From contig NZ_ATYM01000003.1 in NCBI RefSeq assembly GCF_000427685.1, positions 62,001 through 126,000 on the forward strand: a stretch of 64,000 bases of DNA, in the 5' to 3' direction. Every line of letters starts with the position of its first letter. Position 1 is the stretch's first letter. The notes beneath the pieces were generated by a model. That model saw only the letters and a program-made list of their open reading frames with translations. It was not told the origin of the DNA and ran no database searches. The DNA is from Haloplanus natans DSM 17983 (lineage in GTDB: Archaea > Halobacteriota > Halobacteria > Halobacteriales > Haloferacaceae). A program made the translations under genes and the position numbers. Shown piece by piece: positions 1 through 8,735 of this stretch.

Positions 1-749
1 ATCGGATTCGGGCCAGAAATCCGATCAGATCGGAGGGATTCAAGTTGCTCTCTAAACTCGTGGTTGAAATCAACACTCAGTCCTCCCTCATCTTCTGGAT
101 GCCCGATGGTGTCGACGAATTTCATCGGAAGAACTCCCCAGGGATGTTCGACGTGATCGATCTTATCCGCCTTCGTCAGCTCACGAAGATTGACTTGGTC
201 CCTGACGATCCCTGTCAAGAACAGATACGTGTCCTCATTTACGAACTCTAAGAGAGTCTCCTTCTCATTCTCATCGAGATTGAGAATGTCGACATCGTCG
301 AGGAGAATATATTTCCTTCCATGCCGGGGAGCGATGTGAGTGTAGAAGTAGTCTATCACCTGTTTCAGCCGCTCTATTCCCTCATTAGGTCGTTCTAGAT
401 GATATTGGGATTCCTCGAGAGGGAGATAGAGTATTTGACGCGGAGAGGTAGAAGAGACTATGTCGAATTCAGGGTCTTTTGGAGGAAATTCGGTAGTCCC
501 AATTAACGCTGCGATGAGCTGATACAGGAGCGTCGTCTTGCCAATTCCAGTTGACCCGTAGATTGGATAAACTAAGTTGTCGGTACCCTTTTTATCCTGT
601 TCGTGTACCGCTTCCAGAACCTTGTGGAAGTCTGAACGAGGAGTGAGGTTTGTAGCCTCCTCCAGATCTTGACCTACCCCCTCGCTCCACCATTCGTTAT
701 GACGCTCGGCGTCGGCGATGAAATCCTCGGCTCGGGATTCCTCAGTCAT
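1..749 (-). CDS. P-loop (AAA/STAND-like) ATPase, C-terminus cut by window edge
   Basis: An open frame runs from an ATG at 749 off the left edge without a stop (about 249 residues visible). A Walker A motif GSTGIGKTT is at residues 65-73 and a Walker B motif ILLDD at about 148-152, so it should bind and hydrolyse ATP. The segment before Walker A is acidic and has no recognised domain. The gene is divergent from the Argonaute gene, with 285 bp between the start codons that contain an inverted repeat, so co-regulation is likely. I do not know the exact family. It resembles archaeal single-domain ATPases that often carry a C-terminal effector, which would lie outside the window. Confidence 0.8.
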   Translation of the reverse strand, partial: MTEESRAEDFIADAERHNEWWSEGVGQDLEEATNLTPRSDFHKVLEAVHEQDKKGTDNLVYPIYGSTGIGKTTLLYQLIAALIGTTEFPPKDPEFDIVSSTSPRQILYLPLEESQYHLERPNEGIERLKQVIDYFYTHIAPRHGRKYILLDDVDILNLDENEKETLLEFVNEDTYLFLTGIVRDQVNLRELTKADKIDHVEHPWGVLPMKFVDTIGHPEDEGGLSVDFNHEFREQLESLRSDRISGPNP

Positions 750-842
750 GTTGTCTATACTTATCCGGCCAATCATAAGTATTACTCCATCCTGATGTCG
801 CTATCTGTGAGAGTACGCCATTCGCCTACGAGTACGCTGTGT

Positions 843-978
843 AAATAGCGTAGAATGGTAGAAATAAAATCACTGATTTTTGCGGATGGGACCGATCTGA
901 TGTGAATGTATCCGCGCAACTTCCCGGGAGAGAACAGAGTTGTCTGTATTCTATTTCTACTATTCTAGAAATAGCGTA
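843..978. promoter_or_regulatory. Inverted and direct repeats in the ATPase/Argonaute divergent promoter region
   Basis: TAGAATGGTAGAAATA at 851-866 is matched on the opposite strand by 952-967 (15 of 16 positions). The 10-mer AAATAGCGTA occurs twice in direct orientation, at 843-852 and 969-978. The arrangement lies between two divergent genes and upstream of an AT-rich TATA-like stretch (AAAGTTATTTG, about 996-1006) placed some 29 bp before the Argonaute ATG. This suggests a shared operator, but the binding protein is unknown. Confidence 0.5.
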
Positions 979-1034
979 ATCGAACTTCCACTAGTGAAAA
1001 GTTATTTGTCGGTGGTTGCCCATGTCGTTAGTAG

Positions 1035-3578
1035 ATGCCGACGCAGGCCGACATCGAGGATGGGGAACGAATCGACATCACGGTCCAGGTGGTGACTGAA
1101 CTGGACCGTCCATCGAGTAAGATGGCCAAGCGACTCAAGGTCCGCGACACCGCGGACAACGAGTTCCCACTCGCCATCTGGAAAAACAACGCGCTGAGTG
1201 ACTTCGCTTGGGAGTCGGGCCGCTGGTACGAACTCGAGAACGCTAGGGGAAACGAGTACCGTGGCAAGAAGAGTCTGAACGGGTCCTCACGACTACGCGC
1301 CGAAACCGTCGAACCCCCCGTGGATGACGATGAGGACAGCAGTGACTCAGAGAAGACGTCCGAGGGCCAGCTCTTTGACACGCTCCAGAACGGCCTTCCG
1401 TACCTCTCGCTTTTTCCATTCGACCGCGACTTCGAGACGCTGTCTGTCTACGAGTATCGCATTGAGGCCGACGACGCGTTCGAGGACAGTCCGATGGACG
1501 CGACGTACAATCTTGCAGCCTACCTTCGCTCGTCCAGTGACGCGGCCGTCACGCACGCAGGAGTGATGTCTCTCATCTCCACCGAGCCGTTGGAGACGTA
1601 CCTCCCGGACCCGTTCACCCTCACGGACGAGACTCGGGTCATCCTCCGAGCCAACGAGACGGCTGACAACGAGACGGTGGTTCGTCTCCTTCAGCAGCTG
1701 ATCAAGAAGAGCATCAACACCGACGAATACGAAACAGGGCGAGTGGATCGTATTCGCACTAAGGCTCCCATCATCAGTGGATCCGGGGGTCTCTTCGAGG
1801 CGTGCCTCGCATACCGAGTGGGTATCGAGGTGCTTCCATCCGGCGATGCCTACGTCGGAATCGAGGTCAGCCACCACGCCCGCAGCCAAGCGACTGTCGA
1901 CGAGTACATGGATCGAGTGAACGCGACGGTGGACGAACTCGTCGACACGCACGTCGAACACGACCCAGAAACGTACTCGACGCCCGGGAGCGGGCGACTG
2001 AAAGGCCTTACAGACCTTCGGTTCACAGACCCGATTCAGGACTTCGGTAATCAGTCGCTCGCGGACTGGTACGAGCGAAAAGACCGCGTCTCGGACGAGA
2101 TGCTGGAACAGCTCCGCTCGGAGAACCCGCGGCTCGTTGAGGTACAATACAATCCAAACGACGACGAAACAAGTGTCCACGTCCCCCAACTACTCCGGGT
2201 AGCCCCTCGAAAAGAAGTCGTCAAACAGCTGGCTCCGCGATTCCATCGAGAGTGGGACAGCCGCGCGAAGATGCTTCCCGACGAGCGATTCAAAAAGGCG
2301 ACAGAGTTCGTTGCTGGACTGGATGCGCTTCCGGCAGTCGATGCACAACTCGATCCGACACCCGTCGGGCCGAGTATCTCGTTCATGTCTACGGAAGTCG
2401 ACCGAACAGACAATCTTCGGTTCGGCAACGACCGAACCGCCGACCTCCCTGGTACCGGCCTGAGTCGGTACGGCGTCTATCGTCGTCCCTCCTCGTTCAG
2501 GCTCCACTATCTCGTCCCGGAACGGTACACGGACGAGTTCGGCGAATTCCGAACCCGGATAGAGAACCAACTCAAGGGCATCAATTGCTCGCCGGACGAA
2601 ACGTCCTACAGCGAGTATACGTTCGGTCGTGAGATCGAGTATAGTAACGCAGCTGCTGCCATCAGCGACGTCGACGTGGTCCTCGCCGCCGTCCCATCGC
2701 CGACAAACGAGTTCATCCAGAACGGAACCATCGACGACCCGTATGGGGAGTTCAAGAAGGCGCTCGGAAAGCAAACGATCCCGTCGCAGATGCTCCGAGT
2801 GGACAACCTCGACAACAAGTGGGTCGTCCGCAATACTGCGCTCGGTATCGTTGCCGGCGCTGGCGGCGTCCCTTGGCGCGTCGATCAGATGCCCGGTGAT
2901 GCCGACTGCTTCGTCGGCCTCGACGCGACCCGTGACCCGGACACTGGACAGTTCCTCGGTGCGAGCGCGAACGTCGTGCTCGCAGACGGGACCGTGTTCG
3001 TCTCGAAGACGCAATCCCTCCAGTCCGGGGAGACGTTCGACGAGGACGCCGTCGTCGACGTACTCAAAGACGTTCACAGGGAGTTCGTCCGGGTGGAAGG
3101 CGATACACCCAACAGTATCGTGGTCCACCGCGACGGTCGGCTGTTCGAAGATGTCAACGCCATCCTGACCCCGTTCGAAGGAACGGGAATAGATATCGAC
3201 ATCCTCGATATCCGAAAGAGCGGGGCCCCCCGTGCGGCGTTCCGGCGAGACGGCCAGTTCCGTGTCGATCACAAGGGTCGCATCTTCATCGCGCGGAATG
3301 ACGACTACGGATTCCTCACGACCACGGGTCGGCCTGAATTCGACGACAGCGATGGACTCGGGACACCGCGAACACTTCGCGTCGTTCGGCGAGCGGGTGA
3401 TACACCGATGCAGACGCTGCTGGAGCAGGTGTACTGGCTCAGTGAGAGTCACGTTGGGAGCGCCCAGCGGAGTACACGGCTCCCGATAACGACCTACTAC
3501 GCCGATCGATGTGCTGAGGCTGCACGGAAGGGATACCTCGTTAACGGCGAGATCATCAGAGGTGTCCCGTACATCTGA
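1035..3578 (+). CDS. Long prokaryotic Argonaute, NgAgo-type
   Basis: The 847-residue protein shares blocks with Natronobacterium gregoryi Argonaute: MPGDAD-(C/M)-F-(V/I)-G-(L/I)-D, IVxHRDG and STARLPITTxYAD-like C-terminal sequence (here STRLPITTYYAD). Residues about 1-95 form the OB-like N-terminal extension of NgAgo-type proteins, with N, PAZ-like, MID (about 540-620, containing YGEFKKALGKQTIPSQ) and PIWI regions following. The PIWI catalytic set looks complete: D630 (GLDATRD), E666 (SGETF), D700 (HRDG) and D824 (YYAD). Such proteins are guide-directed nucleases that act against invading DNA. Leaderless expression is likely. The next two genes follow in the same direction at about 50-bp spacing, suggesting an operon. 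Confidence 0.93.
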   Translation: MPTQADIEDGERIDITVQVVTELDRPSSKMAKRLKVRDTADNEFPLAIWKNNALSDFAWESGRWYELENARGNEYRGKKSLNGSSRLRAETVEPPVDDDEDSSDSEKTSEGQLFDTLQNGLPYLSLFPFDRDFETLSVYEYRIEADDAFEDSPMDATYNLAAYLRSSSDAAVTHAGVMSLISTEPLETYLPDPFTLTDETRVILRANETADNETVVRLLQQLIKKSINTDEYETGRVDRIRTKAPIISGSGGLFEACLAYRVGIEVLPSGDAYVGIEVSHHARSQATVDEYMDRVNATVDELVDTHVEHDPETYSTPGSGRLKGLTDLRFTDPIQDFGNQSLADWYERKDRVSDEMLEQLRSENPRLVEVQYNPNDDETSVHVPQLLRVAPRKEVVKQLAPRFHREWDSRAKMLPDERFKKATEFVAGLDALPAVDAQLDPTPVGPSISFMSTEVDRTDNLRFGNDRTADLPGTGLSRYGVYRRPSSFRLHYLVPERYTDEFGEFRTRIENQLKGINCSPDETSYSEYTFGREIEYSNAAAAISDVDVVLAAVPSPTNEFIQNGTIDDPYGEFKKALGKQTIPSQMLRVDNLDNKWVVRNTALGIVAGAGGVPWRVDQMPGDADCFVGLDATRDPDTGQFLGASANVVLADGTVFVSKTQSLQSGETFDEDAVVDVLKDVHREFVRVEGDTPNSIVVHRDGRLFEDVNAILTPFEGTGIDIDILDIRKSGAPRAAFRRDGQFRVDHKGRIFIARNDDYGFLTTTGRPEFDDSDGLGTPRTLRVVRRAGDTPMQTLLEQVYWLSESHVGSAQRSTRLPITTYYADRCAEAARKGYLVNGEIIRGVPYI

Positions 3579-3626
3579 CTACGTCCAGACAGACAACCAA
3601 TACGATAAAACAAGAATTCGATTCAA

Positions 3627-4208
3627 ATGGGAAACTTCGACGAACACTTCAACGCGGGGAAGGTCGCCGGACTACTTGCTGCCGTAGTCGGAGGACTCCT
3701 CGTTCTTGACCGCGGTGGGGGCATCGAAGAAGCAATCATCGTCGCTGCCGGTATTGGTGGCGTCCTCGTGGTGGGTTCGCTACTACCGGACATCGACCAT
3801 CAGGCGTCGAAACCACGACAAGCTGCTGGCAGTCTGGGGGTACTCACGGTTGTCGGGGGCGTTATCGGACTCGTAATTTTCGCACCGGACAGCGTCGCGC
3901 TACTCGGAGGAATTGTGAACTCTCTCGGAGTCGGTGGTAGTCCGTCGACCTTGGGTATCGGTGTTCTCGTGGTCGGCGCTGCCGTTCTTCTGGCCACCGG
4001 TGGTGACACGTTCGATTCGCTGACCACACATCGCGGATTCACGCATTCCCTGCCGTTTGTCGGCCTCGTTGGTCTCGGGGCCCTGGTCGCTAGCCAGCAG
4101 CTCGCCAACCTGGGCGGTATTTTCGGAGTCTTCCAGGGACAAAATGGTGTTTTAGTGGCTGTTGCAGCTGCTGCCGGGGTTCTCGTTCATCTCGTGGTGG
4201 ACAGCTAG
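3627..4208 (+). CDS. YdjM/DUF457-like membrane-bound metal-dependent hydrolase
   Basis: A 193-residue, very hydrophobic protein with about five membrane segments. The metal-binding signature of the YdjM (DUF457) family is present: LLPDIDH at 52-58, THRGFTHS at 134-141 and a final HxxxD at 188-192. The frame stops directly after VVDS, where family members normally continue with a short LTPxG-type tail, so the C-terminus may be truncated although the metal ligands remain. It sits 48 bp after Argonaute and 51 bp before the PLD/NTPase gene, suggesting membrane anchoring or an effector role in this cluster. Function is inferred from family only. Confidence 0.75.
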   Translation: MGNFDEHFNAGKVAGLLAAVVGGLLVLDRGGGIEEAIIVAAGIGGVLVVGSLLPDIDHQASKPRQAAGSLGVLTVVGGVIGLVIFAPDSVALLGGIVNSLGVGGSPSTLGIGVLVVGAAVLLATGGDTFDSLTTHRGFTHSLPFVGLVGLGALVASQQLANLGGIFGVFQGQNGVLVAVAAAAGVLVHLVVDS

Positions 4209-4259
4209 TTACACTACCGTGAATGATACCGTTCCACTGGAAACAGCGTACCAAATCAG

Positions 4260-6407
4260 ATGAAATTCGATATACCACTCAACACGGACGAAACAGACGG
4301 CAGCCACGTGGAGATCTTCAAGAGCTGGCGGTCGTTCTCGGATGTCTTCGAAGGTGCAAAGCGAATGCGCGTGGTCACCTACTGTGATTCGCCTGAGTTC
4401 ATCCTCGATCTCTTCGAGGACTTAGAGAACCTGGAACGGCTGGAGGTTGTGGTCGGCGATGTCGACGACTATCGCGAACGCCTCATTGATAAACCGGATC
4501 TCGCGGATCGACTTGAGCAACTACGTCGGGACGACAAACTGGTCATCTACCTCTGTGAGAACAAGGAGGTCCACTCGAAGCTCTATTTGATCGAATACTC
4601 GAATGAGGACCTGGCCGACGAGGAAGCCGGAGACGACGACCAGATGACTCTCGGCGGAGAAGCGACCACGGAGTCGGACCCGACAGACCAAGTCAGTGCA
4701 GCACCGGCAAAGGTCGTTATCGGGTCTCCGAACCTGTCCCGCAACGCTTGGTCGAATCAGACGAACGTCGGGGCCGTGTACGACACGACGATAGAGAGCG
4801 ACCTGTACGCACGGTTCGAAGACCTGTACCAAGACCACAGGGACTCCTACAACAAGGGTGGTCCTTTTCTGGAGGACCTCTCCGAGCAGCTTGAGCAGTC
4901 GGATGACGACCGCGAGGAGGTCATCAAACTGTATACGGAGGGGCGGGTCGGGACACAAGATGAGCTCGGAGAGGTACATGGCCGTCTCGCTGACCATATC
5001 GACGCTGAGGTAGAGGCGGTAGATCTCGCGCTCGATGGCGGGACTCCTTCCGAGGATGAATGCACTCAAGTAGCAGATGATGTCGAAGACACCGATGAGC
5101 CGACAGAGGACGGAGATCTAGGATTAGCTGACGCACCGCAAGACCGTATCACGCTGTCACTCAGGGGGTACGACGAGTCGACGGTGAGCACACTGTCTCA
5201 GATGACCGACTTCGACGCGACGGTGTCGAACGATACGTTGACCACAACCCCAGACGCGTTCCAGCGGTACGCCCAGCAGGTCTTCGACGTTCCGACGATG
5301 CACCTGAACGAGGATAGGGATCAGCTCAAGTTCCACTACGACGGCACGGTCTACCGCGTCACGCAACCACCGAAGAGTCCGGAGAAGGTAGACGAGGCAC
5401 TTGCGGAGATTGAGAACTACTTCGCGACCGTAGACGACTACGGGAATTCCAATAATGCCACGGCAGTCAAGGCACACATGTACGAAGCGCTCCTCTGGTT
5501 CTTCTGGGCGCCCTTCGCGAACCGTCAAGCAGCCTTCTACCGACAGCACGGCATCAACCTCGACAAAGCGCTCCCCTATCTCTACATTTTCGGAGAATCG
5601 AACGGTGGCAAAGGAACGTTCTGCCGCTTCGCCCTCTCACTAATCAGTGGAAACCGTGTGGAGGCTCCGGTCGACGCTGACGAGATTGGAAAACGGAAAG
5701 TCCGGAATCTCCGGTCGGCACACACGTCATTCCCCGTAGTTGTCGACGATATCACCAAGCAGAAAGTGAACTCATTAGACACACTCCGGAACTACTGGAG
5801 CGGATGGACTGGGGAATCCTCATATCCAATGTTTGCGTTCATCTCCAACGACAAACGGCCCGGTGAGTGGTTCCGGAACCGAGCTAAGATCCTCCGGTTC
5901 GACGTCAACTTCATGACTTCCCACCAGGGCGAGGCAGAGGTAAATCGCCTCATCGACACGGAGAATCCGATCTTCCAGTGGTTCGGGCACAAATATCTGA
6001 ACCGTGACCTCATACTGGGAGAGGATTCGGACGCACTCCGTGAGGTCAGAGAAGCGATGCTGGACCTTTACGAGTTTGCTGATCGGTCCGTACCGGACTA
6101 CTTCCCGACTGAGCCAGCCGAACAGGCATACGACACTGGTCGGGAGCGATGGCACAATCTTATCGATCGGGAAGACGTCGAAATTAGCAAAGACGGGGAC
6201 ACGCTTCAGGTGACGTTCACGGAATCGATGAACTTCGAGCTACACGAGTACAAGCGTGATCCGCCGATGACGGTTCGGATTGAAAAGCGAGGACTCGATT
6301 TGATTATCAAGACGCCGGACGAGTTCTTCGACTGGCTTGGTGAGACGACTACCGACGATCCACGCGAAGGATTCCTCTCACGCGCTCGTAACCTTCTGAG
6401 TCGGTAG
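4260..6407 (+). CDS. PLD-family nuclease fused to a P-loop NTPase/helicase-like domain
   Basis: In this 715-residue protein the N-terminal region (about 15-205) is a phospholipase-D-like nuclease domain with HxK (H105-K107 in EVHSKLYLIE) and GSPNLSRNAW at 155-164, the Asn-rich second half of the motif. Only one HxK copy is present, as in PLD nucleases that dimerise. An acidic linker (about 210-300) leads to a C-terminal NTPase with Walker A GESNGGKGT (445-453) and Walker B FPVVVDD (491-497), resembling viral/plasmid D5 or SF3-type helicases. The gene follows Argonaute and the membrane hydrolase in one direction. PLD nucleases are known neighbours of prokaryotic Argonautes, so a joint DNA-degrading role is plausible but unproven. 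Confidence 0.78.
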   Translation: MKFDIPLNTDETDGSHVEIFKSWRSFSDVFEGAKRMRVVTYCDSPEFILDLFEDLENLERLEVVVGDVDDYRERLIDKPDLADRLEQLRRDDKLVIYLCENKEVHSKLYLIEYSNEDLADEEAGDDDQMTLGGEATTESDPTDQVSAAPAKVVIGSPNLSRNAWSNQTNVGAVYDTTIESDLYARFEDLYQDHRDSYNKGGPFLEDLSEQLEQSDDDREEVIKLYTEGRVGTQDELGEVHGRLADHIDAEVEAVDLALDGGTPSEDECTQVADDVEDTDEPTEDGDLGLADAPQDRITLSLRGYDESTVSTLSQMTDFDATVSNDTLTTTPDAFQRYAQQVFDVPTMHLNEDRDQLKFHYDGTVYRVTQPPKSPEKVDEALAEIENYFATVDDYGNSNNATAVKAHMYEALLWFFWAPFANRQAAFYRQHGINLDKALPYLYIFGESNGGKGTFCRFALSLISGNRVEAPVDADEIGKRKVRNLRSAHTSFPVVVDDITKQKVNSLDTLRNYWSGWTGESSYPMFAFISNDKRPGEWFRNRAKILRFDVNFMTSHQGEAEVNRLIDTENPIFQWFGHKYLNRDLILGEDSDALREVREAMLDLYEFADRSVPDYFPTEPAEQAYDTGRERWHNLIDREDVEISKDGDTLQVTFTESMNFELHEYKRDPPMTVRIEKRGLDLIIKTPDEFFDWLGETTTDDPREGFLSRARNLLSR

Positions 6408-6439
6408 CTAGGAAACAGCCAATCACAATATACGATCAT

Positions 6440-6694
6440 ATGAATCGAGAATCGTCCGTGGAGCAGACAATCGAGTGGCTGAGGGATCGTCCCTACTACG
6501 AAGGCCAAATAACCTATCAAGAGCGAACAGCGGGGAACTCTGCCGAAACGTCACCAGTCGATATTGACCCTCGGTTGGCGAGCGCACTTTCGCGTCGCGA
6601 CATCAACGAACCGTTCCAACATCAAGCGGACGCAATCGAAGCCGTCCGTGACGGCGACCATGTCGTACTCGCTACTCCAACGAGGGTGTCATAG
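6440..6694 (+). pseudogene. N-terminal fragment of Hrq1-type DEAD/DEAH helicase, truncated by an insertion
   Basis: The first about 80 residues (IEWLRDRPYYEGQI..., FQHQADAIEAVRDGDHVVLATPT) match the N-terminus of haloarchaeal Hrq1/DUF1998-type helicases, up to the point where Walker A (ATPTxSGKT) should follow. The frame then enters a transposon inverted repeat and stops after RVS. No helicase sequence is seen beyond the insertion at 7015, so the remainder was deleted. It begins 32 bp after the PLD/NTPase gene and was probably the fourth gene of the Argonaute operon. Confidence 0.75.
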
Positions 6695-7014
6695 AAGAGT
6701 TCTCACACCGTGATCACGGTACTTCCTGGATTGTCTCCTCGTTCGTAGTTGGTGATAGCGACGACGAGGCGAAGGCACAGCGCGAGGAACACCTGAGCTC
6801 GTGCGTTGACGCGGCCTCGGGCGTGCCCGCCGGGGCGAACGCGTCGAACTCTTCGAGAAACTCTAAGCAGAGGTGCTCAAACAACGCCAGCGTCTCGGTC
6901 TTCGCGACATCGAACAACGTCTCTACCGAAGGATCGTCTTGCAGGGTCGCTGAACTCATTCCACCTCAGCGTTCATCCTGCTCTTTGGTGTGGTAACTGT
7001 TCTATGACACCCTC
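6682..7014 (-). mobile_element. 333-bp internally deleted DDE-transposase element (MITE-like)
   Basis: Near-perfect inverted ends of about 28 bp share GAGGGTGTCATAGAA, then AGTT and CACACC. Inside, the minus strand keeps the transposase N-terminus (MSSATLQDDPSVETLF..., from 6959) and, in another frame, its C-terminus (LCLRLVVAITNYERG... at about 6715-6805). The middle of the gene, with the catalytic residues, is missing. I recognise this as a haloarchaeal IS4/IS5-superfamily DDE transposase. No clear target duplication flanks it, which fits an adjacent deletion that removed the rest of the helicase gene. Confidence 0.75.
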
Positions 7015-7047
7015 ACTACGAACCTACACGATGATGTCCATCTCATT

Positions 7048-7587
7048 TTATGCACTTTCCGCCCCCCACTCCCGTGCTGCTTCTGCCAACAGTTCTGGCT
7101 GATGATAAGCAAGAATGAGTGCCAGCTCCCGGAGATCGGTCAGAGGAACGTCTCCATCGAGAATCTCATTAACCCCCTGCGAGCAGGCTGCCTCGAGATC
7201 AAGCACGCTTGATTGCAGGAAAAACGTCTTCTTCTCCGCTCGCCCGTCGTTCACGCCATCGCGTCCGAGTGCCCAGGCGTGGGGCTTTTCGTAAGTCTCG
7301 GGGACGAACTCACGGGCCAATCGCGCTGCGTCGATCTCCGTCTCGGATTCGACCTCGAGCATAACCCCGTCGTCTGAGCCGGCGGCCTCATCCGTTTCGC
7401 CCGTCCTACTGCGTGCACTGCTTGCTCCAGTGCTCCCGTTACTGTCCGACTCGGTACTCGTCATCGGCTTACTCTCTGCTTCCTGTACTTGTTCCGACCG
7501 GCCTTCCTCCGCCTCTTCGCTCTCCTCCTCGCTCGCGAAGAGGTCGTTCGGATCGTCACCGGCGCCGGATTCGAAGGATCCACCCAT
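7048..7587 (-). CDS. ParA-partner protein of a haloarchaeal partition locus
   Basis: A 179-residue acidic protein that begins one base after the parA stop codon, so the two are almost certainly co-translated. Residues 1-75 are low-complexity and acidic (Ser, Glu, Asp). The C-terminal 90 residues look folded, with helical segments (EIDAARLAREFVPETYEKPHAW; LRELALILAYHQPELLAEAAREW). No ParB/Spo0J domain is recognisable. By position it should be the site-binding or adaptor half of the partition system. The function is inferred from context only. Confidence 0.65.
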   Translation of the reverse strand: MGGSFESGAGDDPNDLFASEEESEEAEEGRSEQVQEAESKPMTSTESDSNGSTGASSARSRTGETDEAAGSDDGVMLEVESETEIDAARLAREFVPETYEKPHAWALGRDGVNDGRAEKKTFFLQSSVLDLEAACSQGVNEILDGDVPLTDLRELALILAYHQPELLAEAAREWGAESA

Positions 7588-7588
7588 C

Positions 7589-8560
7589 TCAGTTCACCCC
7601 CGCGGTCTGGTCGACCGCACCATCTGTGACGTCGGCGTCAGCGAACGGAATCTCGACATCTCCCCAGAAGTCGTCACCCGTGAACAGCTCCTCGCTGTCC
7701 CAAGCCTCTTCGGGGAGCGGGTTACCGAACGTCGCACAGATCGTCGCGACCAGTGTCCGGTACTTCGGCAGGATATTGCGCTCGGACTTCCGGATTCGGC
7801 TCCGGTGTTCGTTGAACAGCTGGAAGATGGAGACGTACTGCTCCTCGGCCGATTCGAACGCGCTCAGCGATTTGAAATAGACTGGTGCGTCGTACTCGTC
7901 GCACAGTTTCCGGGCGTAGTCTTTGTGATCGCCCTTGCGGGTATCGACCATCGTAGGGATGACGGCTGTGCGTCCGATGTTGATGTCCTGATTTTCGGCG
8001 AACCCTTGAGCGCTGTCGGCGACCCCGTCGATACTCTCGAATCCCGACCTGGTCGGCACGGCGGGGATGACCACGTTCCGGGTAGCGTATAGCGCCATGT
8101 AATATACGGTATCCGCCTTCGCGTTCGGGTCGATGATCACGACGTCGTACTCGCTCGGTACGTCGTTCTTTCGGAGGACCTCGAGAAGTCGTTCGTACCG
8201 GGGGTACTCCCAGTCGTCGGGTTTGGTCTGCCCGATGTAGTTCTCGTGGGAGTCGAGGAATTCGTCGACGCGATTGAGCCGCTTGTGCGACGGGAGGACG
8301 TCGACGTTCGGTTCCGCGGTCCGGATCAGGTCGGTGAAGTCGCCCTGGCCCTGCTCGACGAGGTGGAACGTCAGATCGTCGGCGTCCGGATTGCGCTTGT
8401 TGTCATCGACGCCGAGGTAGTTGCTCAGGCTTCCGTTTTGAGCGTCCATGTCGATCAGCAGCACACGCTGTCCGACTTCGGCGTGGGCTGCCGCGAGGTC
8501 TCGGGCGACCGTCGTCTTCCCCTGCCCGCCCGACTGATTGTAGACGGTATAGGCTTGCAT
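7589..8560 (-). CDS. parA: ParA/Soj-type plasmid partition ATPase
   Basis: This ParA-family P-loop protein has Walker A SGGQGKTT, LLIDMDAQNGSL (Walker A') and VVIIDPNAKADTV (switch region). The signature Lys of the deviant Walker A motif (KGGxGKT) is replaced by Ser, while the second Lys is kept. It should form ATP-dependent patches on DNA to segregate the replicon. I chose the internal ATG at 8560 (MQAYTVYNQSGG) because a TATA-like TTTATGA lies 28 bp upstream, giving leaderless expression. The longer in-frame start at 8587 is possible. The downstream partner gene is one base away. Confidence 0.88.
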   Translation of the reverse strand: MQAYTVYNQSGGQGKTTVARDLAAAHAEVGQRVLLIDMDAQNGSLSNYLGVDDNKRNPDADDLTFHLVEQGQGDFTDLIRTAEPNVDVLPSHKRLNRVDEFLDSHENYIGQTKPDDWEYPRYERLLEVLRKNDVPSEYDVVIIDPNAKADTVYYMALYATRNVVIPAVPTRSGFESIDGVADSAQGFAENQDINIGRTAVIPTMVDTRKGDHKDYARKLCDEYDAPVYFKSLSAFESAEEQYVSIFQLFNEHRSRIRKSERNILPKYRTLVATICATFGNPLPEEAWDSEELFTGDDFWGDVEIPFADADVTDGAVDQTAGVN

Positions 8561-8611
8561 GTCCGACCATTCAGCACAGTCACTCATAAAGTTCCGTCAG
8601 ACAAATCATTC

Positions 8612-8735
8612 TGCCTAACTACTTAGAATGATTAGTAAGAGTGGGTACTAAGACTGATTAGTCAGCCTGTTCGTTTACTCTTAGTCGTTAGTCTTAGCAT
8701 ACAGTCTTAGTACTTGGTCGGGTTGATTAGCACTT
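8612..8735. repeat. Cluster of GACTAA/TTAGTC repeats upstream of parA (candidate parS or operator)
   Basis: Within about 120 bp upstream of parA the motif TTAGTC/GACTAA or close variants recur at least six times, for example in TACTAAGACTGATTAGTCA (8646-8664), CTTAGTCGTTAGTCTTAG (8680-8697) and AGTCTTAGTAC (8703-8713). The core GACTGATTAGTC is nearly palindromic. Repeated short sites next to parA are typical of partition centromeres that also serve as operators. Confidence 0.55.

Noticed and set aside
45-251. 68-codon plus-strand frame at the left edge
   Set aside because: Lies antisense within the ATPase frame, which has Walker motifs and stays open across the whole interval.
1347-3452. Long minus-strand open frames (280 and 420 codons) opposite Argonaute
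   Set aside because: Antisense frames of a high-GC gene. No recognisable domains, while the plus-strand frame has full Argonaute motifs.
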